From Guillardia theta CCMP2712 (lineage: Eukaryota; Cryptophyceae; Pyrenomonadales; Geminigeraceae): a DNA stretch of 24,399 nt. The first letter of the stretch is position 1; each line of letters begins with the position of its first letter. Shown piece after piece: positions 8,801-16,624 of the stretch. The notes below the pieces were generated by a model that was not told the origin of the DNA, ran no database searches, and saw nothing but the letters and a program-made list of their open reading frames with translations. The stretch lies in contig NW_005434622.1 in NCBI RefSeq assembly GCF_000315625.1, positions 283,636 through 308,034 on the forward strand, read 5' to 3'. A program made the position numbers and the translations under genes.

Positions 8801-9233
8801 GTGGCAGGCAGCTGCAGCAGGGGCGGGGACGGAGGCGGGGGCGGGGGCGGGGGCAGGCAGGGGCCTTGACAGGCGGGAAGAGACGGCGGCTGAGGACGGA
8901 GGGAGGGCGGCGGGCGAGGGATGGCGTGTAGACGAGCTCAGAGACGCCAAAGGTCATCTGATCAGCATATGCAGGCGGCTCTTACTCTCCGAGCCATCCT
9001 TCTCCACCAGCCGGGTCGGAGGGCCCGACCACATGCCGACGTTCTGCTGCACGGTGACGGCAGGGGGCAGAAGCTTCCGAGGCTCGACGCAGACGACGAC
9101 GAGGGCGGCGGAGAGAGACGCGAGCCGGAGGGCGATAGAGGGGTTGCTGGAGAGAGGCAGTGGGGAGGCGGGTGAGGGGGCAGGGAGTGCAGTTGCTGTA
9201 GGAAGTCTTCGGGTTCAACGCGTGGGGGTTTAA
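5897..9233 (+). CDS. Caspase-like peptidase with two C-terminal dsRBMs
   Basis: Three exons join in phase: 5897-6402, 6461-8324 and 8385-9233, giving 1072 residues. Residues 1-168 are unrecognised and include a poly-Gly run. A caspase/paracaspase-like p20 fold (clan CD, family C14) spans about 195-345: FGLCMGLSEYDGEFQPL (strand 1 and loop), VLFFFAGHAIF with the probable catalytic His275, DQLLVP, and VLVIVDACRE with the probable catalytic Cys338. Residues 346-790 are mostly helical in character and unrecognised. Two dsRBMs follow at about 850-917 and 978-1045 (KGHLINMCKRL, GGPDHMPTF, AAERDASRRAIEGL), separated by an Ala/Gly-rich linker. In the family, His and Cys form the catalytic dyad; here both sit in the expected motifs. 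The first in-frame Met of exon 1 was taken as the start, but an upstream exon is possible. The role in dsRNA-triggered proteolysis is inference. Confidence 0.85.
8535..9170 (+). repeat. Tandem dsRBM-coding repeat within the caspase-like gene
   Basis: Two copies (about 8551-8770 and 8938-9157) are nearly identical at the DNA level, with only a handful of substitutions, mostly in the first 40 bases. They are also close to module 3 at 4760-4960. Confidence 0.9.
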
Positions 9234-10114
9234 CAGGATTGTCAGCTAGGTGGCCTTTTACAGCCTCGTATGCCGTTACGGAGTTGAGCATTTCCCTTGT
9301 CGGGAAGTAATTGACTTTTGATGAGGTTTCTTAATAAGGATGGTTTAAAGATAGTTCGATTTGCAATTCAACTGCTTCTTCATGTTTCTTAACAGGACAA
9401 TCAAACCTTGACAGCTTGATTGTAAAGCCGTGTGAATCAACATGTTGGTTTGATATTGTGTTCGAAATTTACTGGAATGCGAGTCAGACCCAAAGAATCG
9501 AGAACCAGTAACGGTTTCTCAGACCTACTCGCTTGCATCGTAAAGGCGCATCTCACACTGTGAGGGCTTTCTTACATCATGTTTCAAAGGTGCGCAGGTC
9601 AGTCGTGACAACGGATGTATGTGCAGTCTCCTTTCAGACAGCTTGATACGATGACTTGGTCATGGTCATGAAGTCCGCCCGGGGGTTTTGCACCAGTACG
9701 ATCTGCTGGGTGTCGGGGGGTGGTCAGGGGGCAGCGACTCTACGTGCCCCACCCTCTCTCTCGATCTTTCCTCTTCTTCTCTTTTCCCTCCATTCTCTGT
9801 TTCCAGCACTCAGAGAGGGTGATGGAAAGGCGGCAACTAGCTGTCTGAGCAACATCCCAAGTAAGCATCAGGAAGGCAGAGGGAGGACTGTGATGGGCAT
9901 GCCAGGCAGTGAACGATACTCCAAGCAGCAGCGACACCACATTGGCATAGTTATGACTCAAATCAGATTCAAAAGAAAATATTGATAAATCTTTCGAGCC
10001 CATCTTGTTTGAGAGTCTTGCTACAGCCGCAGAGCACACATTGTCGGACGTTCGATTCGCCTTGCCGCTGCAGCATGACAACCGTTGAAGACCTGGAGCC
10101 ATGATCTATGTAGC
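9234..10114. other. Convergent intergenic region
   Basis: These 880 bases lie between two convergent stops. An 8-bp inverted repeat ACAATCAA/TTGATTGT (9397-9404 and 9416-9423, 11-base loop) could form a weak 3' UTR hairpin. Short open frames at 9656-9985 and on the opposite strand show no recognisable domain or consistent splicing. I see no gene here. Confidence 0.55.
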
Positions 10115-11365
10115 TTATTGGTGCATAGAACCACGCGAGCCATTCCGTTTGCAGCCTGAGAACCAACCCTTGACATGTTGATAGTACTCAGACATCTCCG
10201 GATTTGATTCTCTTTCACTGTGTCCAGTAGCACAGTCACATTGAAATAAACAAGAACGAATGATGTTCAGCTACCTCAACACTGTTTGGATTTCAGATAT
10301 CTCCACTTCAATCAGAGAATTGTCTTTCTTTTGCCTTATTCTATTGATCAATGCCGCAGGAATTTGCTTTCCACTCTGTATAAGTTTTGCAATTAGGCAC
10401 AACTCTCCAAACTTGACATCGGATTGGATCCTACACAAAATGCTCATGAACCTAGACAATCTGTCAAAGGCGCAACTTACATGTCTTGGAGAATCCTTGT
10501 CTGTCTGACGCTCAACTTGATACTTAAATCCTTGGATGCTTCTCCCTTCATCCGCCCTAGGTCAGTTGAAGCCTGGTCGTCAACATATGCCGTGGCAATG
10601 GTCGAGGGCTGGACTACACTCCCTGTTGCAAGTGCTGGGGTCAGTGAGCTCTGACGACCGACAGTCTGACTGAGCGGACGGCCCCATCCCGGGTCCGTCT
10701 CCTGCTCGTCAGGGCCAGGGTCTGTGTCTTCTGCAGGGAGGAATTGAGCGATTAGGGAAGGAGCTCCGCGACATGGCAAGCGAGCAGCCTCGTACCGTCA
10801 TCGCAGGGCTTGGGACCAGCAGTAGCAGGAGGAGCAAGAGGAGGGGCAGGCCGAGTAGAGGAGGGAGGATTTGCTCGGTGCACAGGGTAACTTGCATTGG
10901 ACTGGGAAGGCTGGACTACACTCCCTGTTGCAAGTGCTGGGGTCAGTGAGCTCTGACGACCGACAGTCTGACTGAGCGGACGGCCCCATCCCGGGTCCGT
11001 CTCCTGCTCGTCAGGGCCAGGGTCTGTGTCTTCTGCAGGGAGGAAGTGAGCGATTAGGGAAGGAGCTCCGCGACATGGCAAGCGAGCAGCCTCGTACCGT
11101 CATCGCAGGGCTTGGGACCAGCAGTAGCAGGAGGAGCAAGAGGAGGGGCAGGCCGAGTAGAGGAGGGAGGATTTGCTCGGCGCAGTTTTTGCAGACCATT
11201 TTCGGTAGATCCGATTGCTTGCGCACCAAGCTCATAGCAGCTCGCATGCACGTGCCATTGGGTATCGCTCTCAAACGCCTCTTGCTTATGGAGTGATTGT
11301 CCTTGTATGAGATGCCCTGCATTGCGTTGAAGGCGGAGGGGGAAGAGAATGGGGCTGAGCGCCAT
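10115..11365 (-). CDS. Unrecognised protein with a duplicated exon
   Basis: Five exons join in phase on the minus strand: 11365-11098, 11032-10796, 10730-10481, 10430-10275 and 10217-10115, giving 337 residues. The start ATG at 11365 has a good context (cgccATGG). Introns are 50-65 bases; the third has a consensus donor GTAAGT. The N-terminal part ends in a Pro/Ala-rich linker (STRPAPPLAPPATAGPKP). Exons 2 and 3 begin with the same block (DTDPGPDEQETDPGWGRPL), produced by a 302-bp tandem duplication. The C-terminal part has a hydrophobic/basic region (GELCLIAKLIQSGKQIP, ALINRIRQKKDNSL) and ends SRGSMHQ. I see no signal peptide, transmembrane segment or known motif. The consistent phases over five exons support a real gene; the function is unknown. 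Confidence 0.65.
10605..11183 (-). repeat. 302-bp tandem duplication spanning an exon and intron
   Basis: About 270 bases are almost identical between 10611-10880 and 10913-11182, with a period of 302. Each copy contains a full intron plus its flanking exon halves. The duplication therefore keeps the frame, because the intron is phase 1 on both sides. Confidence 0.9.
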
Positions 11366-11661
11366 GGCGGGAAAAGGCGGGAGCGGAAAAGTTTGTGGGA
11401 CAAGACAGAAGACACTTTTGGTGACGGTAGGGGTAGTCAATTAGGGGTGCATGAAGTACTTGTTGAGGGGGTACTCGAGTTGTCATTTCAAGTCATGGTG
11501 GGGTGGGGTAGGGCAGGCTCTTACTGATCGCTCCCTGCCCTATCCGACATCTTGACATGCAACATGTGTCGAACAGATGAAGTCTGCCATGAGCTGCTTG
11601 TGTTTTGACCATCAAATTTATGTCAGGATCATGCTAAATACTACAACACTGGACGAAGCTC
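11366..11661. other. Intergenic region with GGGGTA motifs
   Basis: This is the promoter side of the unrecognised five-exon gene and the 3' end of FtsH. It contains GGGGTA or close variants at 11428-11434, 11443-11449 and 11467-11473. I see no exon here. Confidence 0.5.
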
Positions 11662-14600
11662 TCATGCAGCGGCGGAAGCAGACCCTTGCTGAGGGATCAA
11701 GCAAGTGAGGATTGGAAACAAAGGTGGGGCAATCACCTTCTCAATGACGACCGTGAGATCCATCAGTTGCGAAGCAATGTTGCTGAGCGTCTTGATCTGC
11801 CATGCTTCCCGTCAGAGGGGTCGGACCCATCAAGGATTCTGGTCACCTGATCCTCCATGGACTGAAGCCTCTCCTCCATCTTCTTCATTTGCCTGAGGGC
11901 GAGGACAATCAGCACATGGACCAGGAACAGAGAAATCTCCCCCTCCCTCCCTCCACCACTCAAGCGAGCAAGCAAGACTGACTTCTTCTCGGCGAAACTC
12001 GCTGCCTTCCTCGGAACGACTCTGCTGGTCAGCATGGAGTACAAGTGCTTCACGACGCCCCATTCTTGGCTCTCCGACTCGCTCAAGATCTCTCGAACCT
12101 GAACGCGACGTCAACCACTCCCTCCCTGTCCCTCCTCCCTCTCACCTGGTCTCCGGACAGCGTCTCATGCTCCAACAGCGCAGCCGCAAGCGCGTCGAGA
12201 GCCGCTCGTTTGGACTTGAGCAGCTTCATGGCGCGAGTATACGAGGCTTCCGTGAGCTTCCTGACCTGATGTGGGGAGGTAAGGGGTTGACATCAACCAT
12301 GAACATCAGCAGACGAGCATAGCACCTCCTCGTCAACGATCGCCCGGGTCTCTTCGCTCATTTCACTCCCTCGGTTCCCTCGCCCTCCTCCACGATGGCC
12401 TCGTCCTCCCCCCCCGCCGTAGGCCACCAGGCCTACTCGGCGGCTCATCCCAAACTTCTCCACCTGCGTCCCCACGTTACTCTTAGAGGAGAGGGTTCTG
12501 ACGCCATCGCACCATGCTGCAGGCGATCGAAGTGGCCCTCTCAAGGTCCGAAGTCGCTCCTGATGTGATGTTGTGTACCCCGAAGATGAGCTCCTCAGCC
12601 GCTCTCCCTCCCATACACACGTCCATCTCCGCCATCATCTGCCGTCAAAACAGTCACCGCGCACGCGAGCACGAGAGAGAAACAGACTTGTCTTCTGCTC
12701 CAGCTTGTCATATCCTTCTCTGGAAGCTGCATCACCATACCCAAAGCCTGACCGCGTGGAACGATGGTGGCCTTGTGGACGGGGAGGGCACCGTCAGTGT
12801 AGCACGCTACCAGCGCATGCCCCCCCTCGTGGAAAGCAGTTAGCTTTCGGTTCTCGTCGGAGTAGATGGAGCTTGATCGCTCCGATCCCATGAGGATGAG
12901 ATCTTTAGCGTACTCGAAGTCCGCCATCGACACGTGCATCTTGTCGTCCTTAGCCGCCTTGCATGCTGCCTTGTTCACCAGAGAAGCCAGCTCTGCGCCG
13001 CTGAAGCCAGGCGTGCCGCGAGCAACGATGTGGAGGTCGACGTCAGGGGCAATCGTGACGTTGCGGGAATGCAGCTTCAAGATATCTTCTCTGCCCTTCA
13101 CGTCAGGGTTCGGGACCTTGCAAAATGAGCTTGTCAATGCCTTATGTTTCAGCAACAGTGTTAGCTCACCTCGATGTGGCGATCAAAGCGACCCGGACGG
13201 AGCAATGCCTTGTCCAAGACTTCGGGAAAGTTGGTGGCAGCAATGACAATCAGTCCTTCCGATGAGGTGAAGCCGTCAAGTTCCGTCAGGATCTGGTTCA
13301 GCGTCTGACGCAGAGACTGCTGGTCGGTCATGGACCTGGAGCTGCCGATGGCATCGATCTCGTCGAGGAACACGATGCAAGGCAGCGACTTCTTCGCTGC
13401 TTGGAACAAGTCTCTCACTCTCCTCGCACCCACACCCACGTACATCTCTTCAAACTCTGACCCCGAGGCGTACTTGAAGGGCACGCCTGCCTCCCCAGCT
13501 ATCGCCCGGGCCAGGAGGGTCTTGCCGGTGCCAGGAGGGCCCCAGAGCAGAACTCCCTTTGCCATCTTCCCCCCGAGACGAGTGAACTTGGCTGGGTCCT
13601 TCAAGTACGCAACGATGTCTTCAAGCTCCTTCTTGGCCTCGTCCACCCCAACCACATCATTGAAGGTTGTGTTAGAGCGAGCCGAACGGACCTCGAATCG
13701 GTCCTCCATGTCCAGGTCAAACGCACCGCTCAGAACCTTCTTCAGTAGGAGGAGAATTTTGATCACGTTCAGCACCAGAGTCACGGCTACCGGCTGGAGT
13801 GTCGCAAGAGCGACGCCAAATCGCATTAGACGGCGGAACCAGGAGACAGGGCCCCTTTGTGCCGCTGCTCGTTCACGAGCTCTTTGAATTTCACGGATCT
13901 TTTGAAACAAGATCGGATCCAAAGCAACAAAGCCAGGAGGCAACTTTGGTTTGTCCAAACCTGAGTCCGGCCGTAAATCATCATCCTTTCCACCAAGAAC
14001 TAGTTTCCTCCACCATGGACGATTGTCTTGTGTTGACGACTTATCGTTGGCATGCTTGAGCCCGCACTCGTGATGTTCCCCAGCAGCTTCATTGCATCCT
14101 TCCTTGCATTTCTCATGGACAGAGCACTTTTCTCTCTTCCATTTCGCCTCATCCTTGCTGTCGCCAACTTCTCCATTCTCGTTGACGCCCTTGTTAGTCT
14201 TCAAGGCCCCGTCCGCACTACAACACTTCAGCCTTGCATGGCATGTTCCATTGCAGGCTTCAGCTGGTTTGTCTTGATTCCAGGGGAGCCAACCGCCACC
14301 CCGGATTCTCATGATCGACGGGGCCACATGCGAGGTTCGGCTTCCCTGCCCTCTCCTCCTGATGAACAGCCCGCACATGGTGTTGCAGGAGCCAAGAGAG
14401 ATGGTGAAGGGCGGGCAGGCATTCCAGCTAGAGGCCAGCTGGTTACGGGAGATCGCACACCTGAAGTGCTTCTTTCTTGAGGAGGACGAGGCATCCAAGG
14501 AGAGCGACCTGAACAGGATCGCGACCTTTGAGTTCACGAGATCAAGACTAGTCGCAGCTGACCTGATCTTCTCCATTTCCTGCGTTCCCAGGCTTTTGGC

Positions 14601-14732
14601 AAACAGAAAGGCTGTTGAGTTGCTGGGGGCCAAGGTCACCAACAGGATAGGAATGGTTGAAAGCTGTACACACCTCGGCACACGCTTATCCTGGGACTGG
14701 CATTCTATGGCGCAAGATTGATCTCGCTTCAT
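11662..14732 (-). CDS. ftsH: FtsH/YME1-type ATP-dependent zinc metalloprotease
   Basis: This is a membrane-anchored AAA protease that unfolds and degrades membrane and soluble organelle proteins. Nine exons: 14732-13170, 13116-12688, 12638-12513, 12463-12326, 12265-12146, 12098-11983, 11892-11847, 11790-11737 and 11688-11662, giving 872 residues. In order: a possible signal peptide (hydrophobic 22-36, Ala41-Phe42); a Cys/His-rich stretch in the N-terminal third; a transmembrane segment at about 306-330; AAA Walker A GPPGTGKT (398-405); Walker [11 protein letters not shown]; the second region of homology ending GRFDRH; the zinc site HEGGH (617-621); and the third ligand Asp in [11 protein letters not shown] (about 695). 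The sequence is closest to YME1/FtsH11 ([23 protein letters not shown]). A Gly-rich insert follows GLVAYGG. The frame stays open to a Met at 15035; I prefer Met 14732. Plastid or mitochondrial targeting is undecided. Confidence 0.93.
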
Positions 14733-15589
14733 GGGCTCCTCCCGGTCGTTGGAGACGCTTGATGCAGGACATAGTAACAACAAGAAGATTATACAACAAC
14801 CAACTGCGCAGACTAGATAGTTAGCCAAGGAAGCAAAGTCCGAGCATGTGAGGAATGCGCAAACTTGTACAAGTCTCACCAGGAAGAAGTTTGGCTGGAG
14901 AGGCCATCTTCCAGTGGAAACAATCAACGAACTTCGGAGTGAGTACTTTCTGATCCACAGTAACCTGACAGAGGGTGTGTCAGAGAGTAGAGAATCATGG
15001 CCGACCAGTGAGAAAAGGTGCCTGATTAGATTCAACTAGTGTATACGCATGTTACACAGCAGACATCAGGTAATCAGCGGTATCACGATTCAAATCGATT
15101 GCTTCATGTCATACTGGATGAAAGCAAAGTTGATCAAAAGGCATGGGCTTGCTGCGTCTGAATTCACGAATTCCAGCATACCTAGCACGAATATGTGCGG
15201 TCCTCATTCTCATGCGTATCGCTCAACACTAGGGTTGAAACAAGTCTATCATCGAGTTTGTATCTTGTTGCGCAAGTAAACCTTGTCTGTACCTCACTCT
15301 GACTTCTCACTTTTCAAAGTCTAACTCACGTTGCAACCATGATACTGCAACACCACAAGCAGGTGCAGCAAACCCCAACGAACCTCTCCTGCTCCCTTCC
15401 TCGCTCTCGCTTCTCTCGCATTTCTGCATCAGCTCAGCGCTGATCTGTGTCTCTATGACGACTGGGACGATCTTCCCTTGCTATCTCCATCTCCCCCTCT
15501 CGCCGCTTGCGGCCCCTTCCGTCGCCATGGCCACCCAGCGACCCAAATGAAGACATGCGACAAAGCAGGGATGGGTAACAGTCCTTCTC

Positions 15590-15865
15590 CTGCGAGGGTA
15601 GGGGTACTAACGGAGGGGTGGGGTCATACCCAGGGGTCATTGGTATTTGCGGGACGAATCAACGTAGGGGTACTCTTTGGGATAGCAAAGGGTAGGGTCC
15701 ATTCAGAATCGAGTCTTTATGAGATGGTGGGTGTAATGGCAGGGGGGTAGGGGTGTCCGTATTAAATAGGGGGTACTCGCAGTCGCAGGGTCATTCATTG
15801 GGGAGAACAACAGGGGTGATAAACGGGATACCTAGGGGTACGGGTATGGACGGGTAGGGTACCTC
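15590..15865 (+). repeat. Degenerate GGGGTA(C) repeat region
   Basis: More than ten close variants of GGGGTA or GGGGTAC are scattered through about 275 bp (for example around 15600, 15661, 15749, 15771, 15835 and 15854). The spacing is irregular, so it is not a simple tandem repeat. Several G-runs are near each other and could form G-quadruplexes. Confidence 0.7.
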
Positions 15866-15929
15866 GACGCGGAGGCATCAAAAGTCTTCCTATGGTGTAT
15901 TCTCTTCATTCATTTGCTGCCCTCAACAT

Positions 15930-16568
15930 CCGGGTGCGGGCCCGGCCGCGCGGCCCGGGCCGGGCCGCGCGCCTCCCGCGCCGCCGGGCGGCCGACCGAT
16001 CATCATGGGCGCGGCGGAAGTTCACTGACTGGGGCCGGCCCGTGTGACCTGCCGGCGGCCGCCCGTTCACAGCGGGCAGCCCCGTCCCGGGTCCGGGCCG
16101 TGCCACTGCCGACTCAGTCACGGACGCGGCCCCGGCCCGGCGGCGGCCGGGCCCGGCCGCCGGCTGGGCCCCGGCCGCCGCGATCGGACCCCGAGGCGAG
16201 CCCGGCGCCGGGCGGCCGCGGACTCCCCGACCGTTCCGCGGGCGAGTGATCGGACAGAGTCGGGGGGCCCGGCACTGCGGCGCGGCCTGTGCTCCAACCG
16301 TTGAACGATGCGGCCCCGGCCCGGCGGGCCGCCGGACGGCAAGTGACTGACGGCAGTCAGCCGTTGGCCGCAGCCGGGGGCGGGGCCGGCGGCTCCGGAG
16401 TCCGCTGCCAAGTCAGTGCCGCGGCAGGCGCACCGTACGGCCCGGTACACTGTGAGACTCTACGGTATCATGACTGACGGTATACTGGACCGTTCGACCG
16501 TTCCGATCGTCATCAGCTCAGCGGCTGGACCGTCGGGTCGGGCCCGGCGCCGCGGCTGCCCGGCGGGG
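15930..16568. promoter_or_regulatory. Very GC-rich, CpG-dense island upstream of a TATA box
   Basis: About 640 bp are much richer in G+C and in CG dinucleotides than either flank, with sharp edges. The motif TGACTGAC or its partial inverse recurs at 16024, 16111, 16344, 16353, 16412 and 16471. Open frames inside are by-products of the lack of AT-rich stop codons. The position, ending at a TATA box before a gene, suggests a promoter. Confidence 0.55.
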
Positions 16569-16577
16569 TATATAAAT
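16569..16577 (+). promoter_or_regulatory. TATA box
   Basis: TATATAAAT stands at the exact downstream edge of the GC island, 48 bases before the start codon proposed for the C2-like gene. Confidence 0.6.
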
Positions 16578-16624
16578 GAAAGCTAGTGGGCGTGGTGCAA
16601 GTTTGGATTTTTGAATTTCTCAGT

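Larger units (their letters stand above)
14733..16624. other. Divergent intergenic region between FtsH and the C2-like gene
   Basis: The minus-strand frame of FtsH stays open to 15035, so 14733-15035 is either 5' UTR or an N-terminal extension containing a hydrophobic stretch ([11 protein letters not shown]). 15040-15580 shows nothing I can call. 15590-15865 is a G-rich GGGGTA region. 15930-16560 is a GC island. A TATA box is at 16569. Confidence 0.6.

Noticed and set aside
3506-9233. CRISPR array or retroelement as the source of the repeats
   Set aside because: The repeats are protein-coding dsRBM modules of over 200 bp with coding linkers. There are no short regular repeats with unique spacers, and no reverse transcriptase or long terminal repeats.
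9397-9423. Hairpin as a bacterial-type terminator
   Set aside because: This is eukaryotic DNA, the stem is only 8 bp and AT-rich, and there is no T-run after it. It is at most a weak UTR structure.
10461-10480. A 20-base intron in the orphan gene (GTAAGT to GACAG)
   Set aside because: It would keep the frame, but it is below any plausible spliceosomal length for a nuclear gene of this kind. The acceptor at 10431 (50-base intron) also keeps the frame.
15590-15865. Interstitial telomere
   Set aside because: The GGGGTA units are irregular and mixed with unrelated bases, not a uniform tandem repeat.
15914-16450. Open frames on both strands of the GC island
   Set aside because: The products are Pro/Ala/Arg/Gly strings from codon composition, with no splice signals or domain.
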